From Maniola hyperantus (Eukaryota; Arthropoda; Insecta; Lepidoptera; Nymphalidae): 64,000 nt of DNA. Position 1 is the first letter of the stretch. The number at the start of each line of letters is the position of its first letter. The translations under genes and the position numbers were made by a program. The stretch is from positions 16,831,050 to 16,895,049 of the forward strand of contig NC_048541.1 of NCBI RefSeq assembly GCF_902806685.2, written 5' to 3'. The notes below the pieces were generated by a model. The model saw only the letters and a program-made list of their open reading frames with translations, was not told where the DNA came from and did no database searches. Positions 1-12,616 of this stretch are shown here, piece after piece.

Positions 1-2751
1 CAAGCTGACACCAGTATTTCTATCTCTTTTCGTTGCAAAGATAAATACATGCTGTCGTATCTGAACACATTCTAAAAATTTGGAGAACCATAATTATATT
101 TTTTGACTTGCGTATGTATGCACCAAAGCAATGGAGAAAAATGATAGATGTATTTTGAGTTCGACCATTATGCTACGAAATAAGTTTATTTGTAATACTA
201 GCTGGTACTGCAGTTACGCACTTCTGCTTCTAAAATATGTAATAATTTTGTTAGGTAAAATCACAACAGATGTTATGCTTCAAATTTTTTGTATTAATAT
301 TTGGACTGTGAATCATTTAAGACTTTTTGCCTTGTAATATAAATAATTTTGCAATAAAATTCATGGAAGTAAGTTGAAATAAAGCTTTTTGTTTGTGACT
401 ACATTAAAGTTGATGTGATTAATAGGTAAGAGATCCATCCTATTTCACCAAAATTTTGGACTAAACTGCGGGAAAAAAGTAAAGAGCCAGAATAAAGCTG
501 AAGACATTTTGAAAATGTAGACTAGAAAATCTTTTAGGACCACGAAAATCACACCATGAAAATCTAAACATATAATATAATAATACCCCACTAAGCAAAA
601 AACCGTGCATTTATGGTGTTTTTTATGAATCATAGTTCAAATCATCAGTTCAAAAATGTATTGCCCTAGTTTTTAAGGTAGCCTTAAAAAATTAGAGTAC
701 CTAATCAATTTTTTTCTTCTTTACCCGTCTTATAATCGACCGACTTTGATATTAATCGAGAGCAGAAATTATAAGGCACCTACAATATGTGATGATAGTG
801 ATTCTAACGAAACATACCTTATTATAGGAAGCTTTAGATTATGTTAATTTAAATATAAATGTAGTATAAATTAATTTATTAATTAAACAACTAATAAAAG
901 GGAAAGTAAAAAAATAAAAAACTTAACTAAAACACGAAAGAAACAGTTTAAAAAAGTATCTGTTAAAAAGAACAGTCGAAACAGAAGCAATGGAATTTTC
1001 AAGAAAGCAGAAAGTATTTTTTTTATTACAAAAGTGGCAATGCCAGATTTGACTAACAGTAAATCCTTATACCTGCGTAGTTTCTGCACCTTAAAAACGA
1101 TTCATGATGCTACCAGCAGTGTTGCTACTTTAATGTGGTCTGAAAACATCAGCTGCAGCGGAAGGAATAAAACAGTATCTTGTCTTCATTAATCTACTAG
1201 AGAAGAAACAAAGTATTCTCGAAATTGTTGAAGAATTGACTTTGTGGTCTGATAATTGTGTCGGTCATAATCGGAGCATGATAATCGTTATGGCTTACTT
1301 ATGATTATTATAAGGATTACCACACTAAAAGGTGATAAATCACAAGCTTTATGCTAAAATGCAACATGTACCTACGTGGAGTAAGATGTAATCCATGCAC
1401 AAATAGAAAAAAAGGGAACAGCTGAAAACAATGCAGATTACTAAACTAAGAGATTGGTCACAGTTTACAAGAACATGCGAAGGAAACAAAACTTTTTGAT
1501 AAGTTTGATTTGGCACTACAACATATTTTTAAAGACCACATCCCTTTACAAAGGTGATATATCAGGACCGTTTGTTATATCAAAAAAAAAGATAAGAACG
1601 GCGGGGATTTTCAGATTTCGGAATATATTACCTGGCTACAACTAACGCAATAATGCTGGGTGTTATTATTTTATAAAAACTACTTTAAAGAAGACTTTTT
1701 TGTATTTCATTACTATGTTATAGGTACATATAAACTTAAAATTCTTCCCCGCTTTCGCCCAATATACGACATAATGAGAAACCATTATCCACTGTAAAAT
1801 ATAACCAACTTTTGCAGTAGGTACCTGCTGACCTCCATTCTTACTTTACGTACCTAATCATTATAAGGAAAATCAGGCTATGTTGGCATGTTTTAGCTAT
1901 ATTGATGTAACCGTCATGTATGCAATTCCACAAAAAATGTTTGGCCCACTGTAGGTTTCTAATTACTTTGTAATTTTTTTTCCAATTTTTGGCCGTTGTT
2001 TTTAATTAATGGGCTTTATTTGTGAATTTGTAAATGTTATTTTCATTCATTCAGAAGTCACAAGGTTTACACGGATGCAATGGTCAGACTATCGGGCGAA
2101 TGCAATTATTATGTTTCAGATCTAACTAATCAGTTTCAGAAAAATCTGATAGGTACATTGTTGCTATCTCACAAAACTCCTAAATGATTTTTGTGAGCTA
2201 ACTACTGTGATCTTTTGTCCGAATATTACTTATGTATAATCAGTTAAGACGTATTATGAAATATTAAGTAATAGATCCGACTTTTATTTCAAATTTGTAA
2301 TAGTAAAAATTGCAGCCATAAAGTCGGTTTACAACTTATGCACACAATTTTTTAGCACAGTTACGAATATTACCAGCATAAAGTCGCATATCGTTCATTT
2401 TGAAGAAATTGTGAGTTTATATTTTATTTATTAATGATAAAGTATTTCTAGTAATGGTTAATGATAGCTACAGTTAAGAGTTAAATATTACAAAAACAAC
2501 TGAAATTGTATCTCTAGTAGTTTAGAAATTATGACCCGATTTCTCTAGCATTTTTGTTTTGGCTCTCCTGAAAAGTAGCAAAAATCCACATCCGACCTTA
2601 TGATACTAGAGTCGAGATATCTTCTGAGTATTCTACTAATCTTCTTTTAGGAGTAGATGGCAAGGGTTCTGAAAAATAACAGTTTGGTTAAGGTAAATTA
2701 TCAACATTTTATTAAAATCAAAAAATAAAAGAAATTTTGATGAATATATAA
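1..2751. other. AT-rich intergenic DNA, no gene recognised
   Basis: This stretch is AT-rich. All open frames are short (under about 70 codons), lack recognisable domains and have no convincing splice structure. No inverted terminal repeats or known transposon motifs were found by eye. It is most simply read as intergenic or intronic DNA with decayed repeats. Confidence 0.6.
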
Positions 2752-2965
2752 CTAGATGATGCCCGCGACTTCATTCGCGTGCATTCAGGTTTCTAAAAAT
2801 CCAGTGGGAACTCTTCAATTTTCCGGAATAAAAAGTAGCCTGTGTCCTTCCCCGGGATGCAAGCTATCTCTGTACCAAATTTCAACAAAATCGGTTGAAC
2901 GGTTGAGCCGTGAAAAGCTAGCAGACAGACAGACAGACACACTTTCGCATTTATAAGATAAGTAT
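2752..2965 (+). repeat. Common lepidopteran dispersed repeat, copy 1
   Basis: It starts with a 'gatgcccgcgacttc' head, continues through a block describing 'ccaaatttcaacaaaatcgg', and ends in a (CAGA)n microsatellite followed by 'cgcatttataagataagtatgg'. I recognise this arrangement from many lepidopteran genomes as a high-copy interspersed repeat. Other copies here are at 19880-20110 (minus) and 24390-24650 (plus). The class (LINE tail or SINE-like) is not decided from sequence. Confidence 0.75.
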
Positions 2966-3714
2966 GGATGGGTAACACACCACGATTAATTTGTTAATTG
3001 TTATACACATTTAAATATCTCATTTAAGCTTAAAAACATAATCTAGTAATAACTTATTTATGAAAATTTTAACCTGTAGTTAACACTGATCCATGAAAAG
3101 AGCAGATACCCTTATTCCTGTGGTTACTAGATTAAGGCTATTAATAAATAGATGATTACCTGAGGAAATACCTACTTTGTTGACAATCTGTAATCAAGTA
3201 TTCTTCTAATTTTCTTTTAGAAGTAGTGGGCAATCCTTCTAAAAAATAAGTTTAATGAGTACAAATAGGCAAACATCGATTTAAAAGTTTGATATAGTAA
3301 GTTATTTAAAACACTCCTAGGTAAATAACCTTTCAAAGTTAGCAAAGGAACGACCTATTAGTAATATTATTATGAACATTGTTTCAACTAAATATAATAA
3401 ATTATATTTTCTCACCTAAAAGCTCATTTTCACTTGCTGATTGTGATGTTTGCAGCTGTGTACAATAGTTGTGGTCATTATATATATTATTTTTGGGAGC
3501 ATAATAATTATGATCAAGGTCAATCTTCTCTGATCCTGAAAGTAAATTAAATATTAATCATTTTAAAATTAAAGGCCAAAATTAGTGCTAAACAGTGGTA
3601 AGATGATTCAGGCATAAAGAAATACATTTTCTTCGGTTTAATTGTAAAATGTATGCTAAAGAAGGTTGTGATACATTGGACAAAACAACTGGACTGTGAT
3701 TAGAGGAATGATAT
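2966..3714. other. AT-rich intergenic DNA, nothing recognised
   Basis: No open frame with a recognisable domain, no terminal repeats and no RNA-gene-like structure were seen here. Confidence 0.55.
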
Positions 3715-4091
3715 TGTTACGAGCTAGGGGTTCGTATTGAAATGCCAGTTTCCGAACAAGAACGTTTATTTACACACTGTCCACAAACATACAAGAAACA
3801 CTTAGGATCACTCTTACTTGTCACTTACTTCGATCGCTCTTAGAATTCAATCGTACTGAACTGAACTTCGGGCCGGTCTGAGGCACCGCTTATATACAGT
3901 TTCCCCACCACCGATCGAACATTCTTTGCTATTCGACGAAACGTAAACAACCCCGCCCCGAAGCTTCCAGCAAGGCAAAAAAAGGTACCTACGCTAAAAG
4001 TGATGTAAACAATGAGGTAGGTATTTGTCTCAAAGAACATAAACACGCAGGTAGGTACTCCAAGCTTCGAGACTTCTAGTTATTTGTAACA
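3715..4091 (-). mobile_element. Solo LTR of a retrovirus-like retrotransposon
   Basis: The 377-bp block begins TGTTAC and ends GTAACA, giving the TG...CA ends and 6-bp inverted repeat typical of an LTR. It is flanked on both sides by ATAT (3711-3714 and 4092-4095), a 4-bp target-site duplication as in many Ty3/gypsy elements. On the minus strand it carries a TATA-like box near 3890 and, downstream, AATAAA near 3767, in the order expected of an LTR promoter and polyadenylation signal. No second copy of this LTR lies in the window, so an internal region was probably lost by LTR-LTR recombination. Confidence 0.7.
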
Positions 4092-4095
4092 ATAT

Positions 4096-4816
4096 CAACA
4101 ATATACAATACAAAAAGCCATGAAAACTTACTAGTACAAATTTCTTCAGAATCATGCAGTGGAATGGATGGAGTACCACTGAGGATCTCAGATTGCAGGA
4201 ACAAAGTAGGAAATGCTGTTACTGCAAGACGAGATTTTTGTGTCACAAAACGCTTTTCAAAGTGCTTATGACACACTTAAGACTTATTTTTAAGATCTAT
4301 TGTACTTTTACTTCGCAAAATATCACAATTGATATGATTTATATACTTAAGCCACTTTTTGAGTCTTGTCACACTGTGGAAACTTATGTAATATAGCGTC
4401 TTTTCGCGTACTGTTACAATCGGGAACACAGCACTTATAATACATTCCAATAAATTATATTGAAATAATGTACTATAATAACAATTGTTGCGAAGGGAAT
4501 AGAAATGTACGGAAATAAATCGACGCAACCACCCTGCTCAACGCTTAACAACAATAACAAAACGGCGTCAGCACTCAGCCGTCGCAGGCAGCAGGCAGTG
4601 AACGTGTGTTATTGTATCGTTCTGTGGTCGAATCTGTCAACTTCTATTTTGCTATTCGCATTTGTAAGGGAACGGAATTTGTATGGCCGTGAACCGCCCG
4701 TGGGTAAATACCTAGGTACCATGACACGAGCAGTGAGCTCTTATGAGCTTAACACCGACACCACAGACCAGTACCGTACGTGTCCGTAGACCAGTAGACC
4801 GACAGGCGACCAGAGG
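4096..4816. other. Intergenic DNA, nothing recognised
   Basis: Only short open frames without recognisable domains are present. No RNA gene or terminal-repeat structure was seen. Confidence 0.5.
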
Positions 4817-4824
4817 CGACACAC

Positions 4825-5163
4825 CGTAGATAGAGTAATAAAGATAGATACAGGAACGTTTGCTTTCTCATTCACACTAAAAAGAGAGCACAGATAAAGT
4901 TACTAATGTGATAAACAGAGACGCAGCTAACCTATTTTTTGTCCCTTATCGTGTAACTGGTTTTTTCAAGAATACATACAAAGAATGCAACTTTAGTTGC
5001 AAAACAAACTTTGAGAATTATGTCATATTATCGTGGCGTAATTGTATTTCTCATTAGTTATTTACTTGTTTTCACATAAAAAACGTTTTATACAAATATT
5101 GTTGATCGGTTCATATAACGGTTACACAGTATACTTCAATCTACTTTTATTACTTTATCTACG
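4825..5163. mobile_element. 339-bp MITE, copy 1, with 8-bp target duplication
   Basis: The left end CGTAGATAGAGTAATAAAG and the right end (CTTTATTACTTTATCTACG-like, read inward as CGTAGATAAAGTAATAAAAG) form imperfect inverted repeats of about 22 bp. Both sides carry CGACACAC (4817-4824 and 5164-5171), an exact 8-bp target duplication as made by hAT or P-type transposases. There is no coding capacity. Two further copies, both interrupted by later insertions, occupy 7550-14514 and 28568-30969. Confidence 0.85.
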
Positions 5164-5195
5164 CGACACACCGACCAGAAAAAAAGGAGACTTAA

Positions 5196-6452
5196 TACCG
5201 TAAAACGGGGTGAATAGGAACCGGGGTGTGAATAGGGACAAAACTGGGAATGAGATTTGAACGTAAAAATAATACCCAAAACAGCTTAGAATTTTGGTAG
5301 CATTGTTTTTCCCTATAGTAGAATATTTGATCTTTTATTTGGCATCACTGAACCAGAGACAAATTGACATTAAAATAACGAAAGCGTCATTGCAAAAACG
5401 TTGTTCAAAACACGCTAAGCCGTAGGTCTCAAAACTTTGTTTACTTTGACGCAGTACGAGAATAAAACAGTAGAAAAACTATTAGAAATCATTAAACATT
5501 TATCTAAGAGGCGTCACAAAAGCAGATTTGTCTAAATGTTACATATTTTTCTGTAAAAAAGAAAAAATTGGAAACCAAGTGGTTTTGGCTTTGCCATGGG
5601 GATTATAGGTACGGGAAAGGGGTGGATAGGAACGCTATACTTACTGAATTGGAACGAATCAAGGTTAAATAGGAACAGTAAGGTTTATATAGGGACAGGG
5701 CTGTCACTTTAAATATTTAATTAAATTGTTCAAAAAAATTCTTCCTTCTTGTGTAGTCGACTAGTAAAATTTAGTTAAATGGCATTTTACTGTTTAATAT
5801 TGATAAATAAATAAATAAATAAAAATATTTTTTATTCAATTAAACTTTTACAAGTATAGGTTACTAACTACACTACACTACCTACTTGTAACAGTTTAAT
5901 TAAATAAAAAATATTTTTATTTATTTATTTTTGAATCGTCAAACCACTGATTCGGAATGCCAGCAACCAGCAAGAAACTCGGCGGTTGCTTTTTTTTAAA
6001 GATTTGATACCTACTATGCCATGTATAATAACATTTGGTATGAAGATAACTATTAAGACATAGGCATCCGCTAAGAAAGGATTTTTGAAAACTCAACCCG
6101 TAAGGGGTTGAAATAGGGGTTTGAAATTTGTGTCGGACGAAGTCGCGAGCATAAGCTAGTTTTGTAATATTAGAGGATAGAGCTAACTTGTGTTTGACAA
6201 CCCTAACCTTTTTTCCCTATTCACCCCTTTGCCATTCCGTTACACCCCGGATCAAGTATAAATAGGGACAGCATATATTTTGATTAAAATATACCAGTAA
6301 TTTGTCATTATTTTATATTTTTTGGATGTTTCCTTAGAATTCTTACAACCGGAGATGCTTACAAACAGTTAAAGCATCATAATTTGTACCAAAACATCCG
6401 TAAATTTCAATGCGAAGTTAGATTTCGTACCTATTCACCCCGTTTTACGGTA
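5196..6452. mobile_element. Non-autonomous DNA transposon with 23-bp inverted repeats
   Basis: The ends are TACCGTAAAACGGGGTGAAT-AGG at 5196-5218 and its exact reverse complement at 6430-6452. Further internal 'aataggaac/gtccctatt' motifs lie near both ends, as in subterminal transposase sites. No transposase frame is visible, so it must be mobilised in trans. A TA at each terminus is compatible with Tc1/mariner-type insertion, but the superfamily is inferred. Two other repeats are nested inside (5795-6165). Confidence 0.8.
5795..6165. repeat. Nested LINE-tail and dispersed-repeat fragments
   Basis: At 5805-5940 an A/T-rich fold-back (aaataaataaataaat against its complement) surrounds a short spacer. 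It is followed by 'gattcggaatgccagcaacc...gaaactcggcggttgc', a sequence I associate with the 3' region of a lepidopteran LINE. At about 6085-6165 a fragment ends 'gaagtcgcgagcataagctag', matching the head of the common lepidopteran repeat in reverse. Both lie inside the transposon at 5196-6452 and so were inserted after it. Confidence 0.5.
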
Positions 6453-7203
6453 CCTCAGACATAATCTATGCCTCAGACTAAGAATCAAGAGACTTGTCAG
6501 ACGCGTATTTAAACGAAAGGGACAAAACAACAAAAGAAATAATCTCAGAATAAATACCTTTAGAAGTAACCCTATTGTGACACTTACTGTTAGAGCGAGA
6601 TAGCTAAATACATTTAAGGTCTTAATAGAACGTGACAAAATGATTATGTTTTGTTCTTATCACCGTGGCCACTTTTTTTTGTTCGCCAAAATGTATTTTA
6701 CGTGAGATTTTGGCAAACAACGTGAAGTGAGGTTGTGTTGACTCAAGTATTGTAAATAAATAATTAATTCGTTTTGTTGTTTTTTGTTTTTGAAGTTATT
6801 GTGCAATGGTGGGTTGCAGTATACTAGTAACTAGTAACTAGTAACTAGGCTACAATAGCCGAAGCGAACGTAAATAGACGGAATAACATTTCACAAGTAA
6901 GTACCTCTGCTTGGCTTCTACACACCTTCAATACTAAATTTAAAACAGAAAACTAAATAAAAAGTCGTAATATTTCTAATAAATTACTATCACAGAGGTT
7001 TGTTGGGCACAAACTAGAACGTGCAAAAAAAGCTAAACTATGACAAAGACAAAAAACTGTGTTTATGTCTGCCAGTCTTCAGAGCTTTTCTATACACCAA
7101 GCTTGCTCTAACAAGGTACCTAGCTATTATTATTTTATTGCCTAGTCTCCTTAATACTTAGTCTGAGCTTAATACGTATAGTCTATGGACCAAAGAGTAT
7201 GGA
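6453..7203. other. Intergenic DNA; short CTAGTAA tandem
   Basis: No gene is recognised. A small tandem of 'actagtaact' units occurs at about 6823-6850. Confidence 0.5.
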
Positions 7204-7418
7204 CAGTGCAACAAGGCTATCTTGGCGCGCGGCGAAAATCTAAACTAACGTTGCCGTCAAGTGTTTCCTTTGGACTTTCTTTTAAATATTTACCAAAAAG
7301 AATATAATCACTACGTTTTTATATTTACTTTGTAAATATTTTAAGCCTTTGTTCTTCAACAGCGCCCCCCTGTCAATGTCATTCAAGTGCCAAGAAAGCC
7401 TTGTCGCTTGTCGGACTG
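7204..7418. mobile_element. About 215-bp MITE-like fold-back
   Basis: The left end CAGTGCAACAAGGCTATCTTGGC and the right end (read inward ACAGTCCGACAAGCGACAAGG, then CTTTCTTGGC) are imperfect inverted repeats. The CAGT terminus resembles hAT-type MITEs. No clean target duplication was found, so the boundaries are approximate. Confidence 0.5.
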
Positions 7419-7628
7419 TAACCACTATGCTATGGACTTGTCTACGGTTTTGATGTTATTGGTCTGTGGTTTTGATCGCAGCCACCATATACATCCAGAC
7501 TCCAGAGCCGTAAAACCAGTTAAAAAAATACCATATACTCTACTCTGCCCGTAGATAGAGTAATAAAGGTAGATGCAGGAACGTTTGCTTTCTTATTCGC
7601 ACTAAAAAGAGAGCACAGATAAAGTTAC

Positions 7629-7689
7629 TGTTGTGGGTATTCTACAATAAAGTTAGTTGTCATCCGATACGCGTTTCATTAACACAACA
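7629..7689 (+). repeat. 5' LTR, 61 bp, with PBS following
   Basis: It starts TGTTGTGGG and ends AACACAACA, so the ends are TG...CA with an inverted repeat TGTTGTG/CACAACA. It contains AATAAA for transcript processing. The primer-binding site TGGTGGCAGCGG starts at 7690; the priming tRNA was not identified by eye. Confidence 0.95.
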
Positions 7690-7796
7690 TGGTGGCAGCG
7701 GTGTGAAATTAAATGTTTTGGAGTGGAAATAGTGCAGTAATTTCGTTGTACTAGTGAAATATAAGTTGATTTCGGTGGTCTACATATTTATTAGCA

Positions 7797-10700
7797 ATGG
7801 AACACGCAAGACCACCACCAGAGCTTAGTGTGGATGGCAGCCCCGTCAGCCGGGCTGACGCGTGGAAAAAAATGGAAAACGCAGTTTCAGTTGTTTATAA
7901 AAGCTGCAGGCGTGCATAAGGAAGATCCAGCGGTACAAGCCAGCTTACTGATCAATTTAATAGGGCCCGATGGTTTTGATGTCTACCAAACATTTAATTT
8001 CGAAGCTGAGAAAGATCGCGATGACGTTGCAGTTTTGTTGAAAAAGTTTGACAACTACTTTGGTGTGAAACCGAATATTACGTTAGCCAGGTACAATTTT
8101 TTTACCCGAAATCAAAGTGAAGGCGAATCAATAAATCAATACGTAACTGCGTTAAAACTTTTAAGCAAGACCTGTGTGTTTGCCGCGCTCGAAGAGGAGT
8201 TGATTAGAGACAGAATTGTGTGTGGAATAAGAAACACTGTAGTTCGGGATCGTCTACTTCGGAGCGACGAGTTAACTTTAGAAAAGGCGATAAAAATATG
8301 CCAGGCCGATGAGGTTTCAATGGACGGCACTCGTCAGCTAGAATCTCATGCAGCAAGTTCGGGGCGAGCGTCCATCGATGCGGTGGAAGCGCGCGGCGGA
8401 TATCGTGGGGCTCCGAACCGGCAATGGAACGCAAGCAGTAGTGGTGGCCGCAACGCGCGAGGCAGCGCACGCGGCTCGACCGCCACGCGCCGAGGCGGTT
8501 ACGCCGCCGGCGCCGCCGCCGTCGGCCGAGTCGACAGCCGTGCTCCGACCCCGTGTAAAAATTGTGGCAAATATTGTGATTCGCGTTCTTGTTTAGCGCT
8601 TGGTGTAAAGTGTTTTTTATGTGGAGGCTATAATCATTTTGCTAGGATGTGTGCAAATCGGGCTAAAAAAGTGTACGATATCGATGTTTATTCGGAGATA
8701 CCCATAGAGGATTGCGATAGTGACGACGCCGAGTCGTTTTTCATATCAACAATTGCACATACATCGCAGCGTGACTATGCGGACGAGTGGTATGAAACAT
8801 TAACTGGTGAGTGTGGCGTTGAAAAGTTTAAACTAGACACAGGGGCAGATATAAATGTTATAGCACTAGAGAGGTTTTTGTCATTGGGGTATGATGCTAG
8901 CTTAATTAATGTGAAGAGTAATGTTAAACTCCAATCGTATAGTGGTGATATTATTCCTATAAAAGGACTATGTAAATTAAAATGGTGGTATAAAAATAAT
9001 TTATATATTTTGAAGTTTGCAGTAGCTAGTATTAGCTGTCAAAGTGTTCTGGGAAGGCATGCGTGTACAGAGTTAGGTTTAGTGAAACGCGTACATAATA
9101 TAAATATATCTGCTTATGATCATTTGTTTCGCGGTATTGGTTGCCTTCCCGGTACATATAGCCTTGTTATAGATGAGTCTGTGAGTCCGGTGGTCAGCGC
9201 GCCGCGTAAGGTACCTCTAAGTCTCAGAGATAAGTTGCATACTGAGCTAAATAGAATGATCGAGGCTGGCGTGATCAGAAAAGTTACTTATCCTACAAAA
9301 TGGGTAAATTCATTAGTAATTGCGGCTAAGAAAAATGGTGGTATAAGGCTATGTCTTGATCCGCGTCCACTTAATTGTGCGATTCAGCGGGCACACTTTC
9401 AGCTACCGACTATCAATGAATTAGCCACAAAGCTCAATGGAGCACAGTATTTTTCTGTATTGGACGCTAATTCTGGATTTTGGGCTATTAAATTAGATGA
9501 CAAAAGTGCGGACTTATGTACTTTCAGCACGCCGTTTGGAAGGTATCAATTTTTACGACTACCTTTTGGTCTGAACTGTGCATCTGAGGTATTTCACTCA
9601 ACACTTAAGCAGTTGCTAGAAGGATTAGAGGGGGTGGATTTATTCATTGATGATATTATCTGTTGGGGAGGAAATAAATATGAGCATGATTTGAGGCTTA
9701 CTGCGTTGCTAAATAGAGCACAAGAAATAAATCTAAAGTTTAACAAAGACAAATGTAAAATCTGTGTACAGGAGGTGGTTTATTTAGGGCATGTTTTTAA
9801 CAAAAATGGAATGAAACCGGATAAGGAAAAGGTGAAGGCCATTAAAGACATGCCTACTCCGAATAATAAGAAGTCGTTAGAGAGATTTTTGGGTGCTACT
9901 AATTACCTATCAAAATTTATTCCAAACTATTCGAATTATACTGTTCACCTTACTCGATTGCTTAAAAAGGAATCGGTGTGGTACTGGGATAGTATTCATG
10001 ATGAAGCTATTGCGAAACTGAAAGATTTGGTTAGTAGTGCCCCGGTTTTAGCTTTGTATGACGTCACGCAGCCCGTGGTGTTGTCGGTAGATGCCAGCAG
10101 CGTCGCGCTCGGCGCAGTGCTCATGCAGGACGGGCGCCCGGTCGAATACGCGTCGCGCACACTCACGGACACACAGACTAGGTACGCTCAAATTGAGAAA
10201 GAGCTTCTCGCTATTGTGTACGCTTGTGAAAAGTTTCATCAATATATATATGGTAAAAAAGCAGTAGTTGTAGAAACAGATCATAAACCACTAGAGAGTA
10301 TATTTAAAAAAGCCTTGGTGTCTAATCCAGTGCGTTTACAACGAATGTTACTTCGACTTCAAGGTTATGATTTGATTATTAAGTATGTACCTGGTAAATA
10401 TATGTTCATTGCTGATACTTTATCGCGTGCGCCGCTTCCAGACTCTTTTGAAAGTGAGCTAGATGTTAAATTATTGCATGAAGTAAATCTTTTATTTGAG
10501 CATGTTCAAATGTCTGCAAATAAGTTGAGTTTAGTGCGAACTGAAACTTCAAAAGACAGCGATCTTAATCAACTCTGCGAGTACATTGTTAAGGGATGGC
10601 CGGCGCGAAAAGATGATGTTTACGATAAATTAAAGCCTTATTGGTCGTTACGAGATGAGTTGATTGTGGTGGACGGTATCATATTTAAAAATAAATTAAT

Positions 10701-11796
10701 ACTAGTTCCAGTTTCTTTAAGAAGTCAAATGTTAAACATCGTTCACGACGGCCATCTTGGAATAGATCGATGCAAGAGGCGTGCGCGCGAAGTTTTATTC
10801 TGGCCTGGTATTACAAATGATATAGAACTTTACGTTAAGCGGTGCAAAGTTTGTCAGGAGAACTTAAACACACAAAGTAAAGAACCCTTGATTCCAGTGC
10901 AGATTCCTCGCCTACCGTGGAATAAAATTGGGGCTGATATATTTGAATATAGGAAACAATATTATTTGATATTAGTAGATTACTATTCAGGTTTTGTTGA
11001 AGTCTGTGATTTAAAAAATATTTGTTCTAAATCTGTAATAACGGCGATGAGGGAAAACTTTGCTAGACACGGAATTCCTGAACTGGTCATAAGTGACAAC
11101 GCAACTCAATTTTCTAGCCGTGATTTCAAAAGGTTTGCTAGTGAGTGGGGATTTGATCACGTAACTTCATCGCCAAATTATCCCCAATCAAATGGCAAGA
11201 GTGAGCGAGCTGTACAGACGGTAAAGAAGTTACTTGTTAAATCTATTAATAGCAATAGTGATTTCTACCTTAACCTGCTTAGTTATAGAAATACACCACG
11301 TGATAAGGACTTAAGCTCACCTGCACAGCTATTAATGGGACGTAGACTAAACTGCAGGCTTCCAGTTCATCCTGATTTATTAAAGCCAAATGTTGTGCAC
11401 GACAAAGAATACGAGTATCTAATTAATAGGCAGAGGAAAGTCAAAATGTATTATGATAGGCATTGTAAAAACTTACCAGAGTTAGATTTGGGAGATCAGG
11501 TGATCATGCAGGATGGGGACAAGAAAACTAGAGGTCAAGTTGTGGCCAAAGCTCCAACTCCACGATCATATGTAGTGCAGAATAACATAGGTAGAACCTA
11601 TCGTAGAAATCGCCGCTATTTAAAAAAATGTGAACCCCAACTTCATGATTCTCCTGACCCCCCACCTCAACCAGGTTCAAGTACAGATGGTCCCGTCGTC
11701 AGGGGTGAGATAGATGCTGGCTGTCTAAAAGAAACCCATCTCTCTCCTCCTATGACAAGGAAAAGAGCTAAGAGGCTACAATTAGACATTGATTAA
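7797..11796 (+). CDS. gag-pol: Gag-Pol polyprotein of the gypsy element, single frameshift
   Basis: The long open frame runs from 7828 to the stop at 11796 (1322 codons). It encodes a capsid-like gag, an RGG-rich stretch (about residues 185-240), zinc knuckles (a degenerate one from residue 243, then CX2CX4HX4C at 262-275) and protease (DTGAD at 337-341). Reverse transcriptase (FIDDI, catalytic DD at 608-609), RNase H (D755) and integrase follow. The integrase has an HHCC finger and a DD35E triad D1037, D1090, E1126. The natural start is probably the ATG at 7797, which opens a gag-like leader in another frame. The two frames are offset by one base in a run of seven A residues (7866-7872), where six would keep them continuous. 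This may be a real disabling mutation, a homopolymer sequencing error, or less likely a programmed shift. All catalytic motifs are present. Confidence 0.93.
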
Positions 11797-11939
11797 AAAC
11801 TGTAATTCTTTAGTAAATAATGTATTGGTGTGTAATTTTTTTTTCTCTTTAATTGTTTTGTTTATTTACATATTGTTTGTTTTATTTGTATTTTTTTTTC
11901 TTTGTTGGGGAAGATAATCCTATGTTAATTTGTTTATTA

Positions 11940-12009
11940 TGGGGGAGATGTTGTGGGTATTCTACAATAAAGTTAGTTGTCATCCGATACGCGTTTCATT
12001 AACACAACA
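11940..12009 (+). repeat. Polypurine tract and 3' LTR
   Basis: The purine run TGGGGGAGA (11940-11948), which primes plus-strand synthesis in this class, directly precedes the 61-bp 3' LTR (11949-12009). The target duplication GTTAC follows at 12010-12014. Confidence 0.95.
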
Positions 12010-12616
12010 GTTACTAATGTGATAAACAGAGACGCAGCTAACCTATTTTTTGTCCCTTATCGTGTAACTGGTTTTTTTCAAGAATACATACAAGGTATGC
12101 AACTTTAGTTGCAAAACAAACTTTGAGAATTCGTGGCGTAATTGTATTTCTCATTAGTTATTTACTGTGGTTTATGAAGGCTAGTTATAATGGAGCACAT
12201 ATGTATAAACTATGTCTAATGTTAAATACTAACTAAAAAATACTAAATCTAAAAGTGAACATCTTAAAAATTTAAACTAAAACTAAAAACTTAAAAAATA
12301 TAATATTATAACTTATTCTAGAACATAAAAATTACAAATCGAAAATATCATCTAAACCACCGCAATGAGGCAGGGTGCCCAGAAATGTTTTTTTTAATCT
12401 TCCTATTAAATAATATACCATATTATAACTAAAATATATTATTAAAAGGAGTCCCTTTAGGCAAGGTTCCGAAAATACTGGCAGCATTCCCTCTTTGAAT
12501 AGCTAGGCTAATTTGTCCGAGGTAGCTGCCAGCTCTTCGGTCTCCTGTGTTGTCGACTAACCTTTTAGCTATTGCCTTATAAAGTCTTATAGCGCTAGGA
12601 CCCCACGGATCACGGG

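Larger units (their letters stand above)
7629..12009 (+). mobile_element. Mag-like Ty3/gypsy retrotransposon, nearly intact
   Basis: This 4381-bp element has two 61-bp LTRs (7629-7689 and 11949-12009) that look identical, and exact 5-bp target duplications GTTAC at 7624-7628 and 12010-12014. A primer-binding site follows the 5' LTR at once (7690, TGGTGGCAGCGG). A polypurine tract (TGGGGGAGA, 11940-11948) abuts the 3' LTR. Very short LTRs and a single gag-pol frame are characteristic of the Mag lineage first described in silkworm, and I assign it there by these features. Identical LTRs imply a recent insertion. The only visible lesion is a one-base frameshift near the start of gag. Confidence 0.95.

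Noticed and set aside
7866..7872. Programmed frameshift site in gag
   Set aside because: The shift would have to occur about 25 codons into gag, which no known gypsy design needs. Mutation or homopolymer error is simpler, though not excluded.
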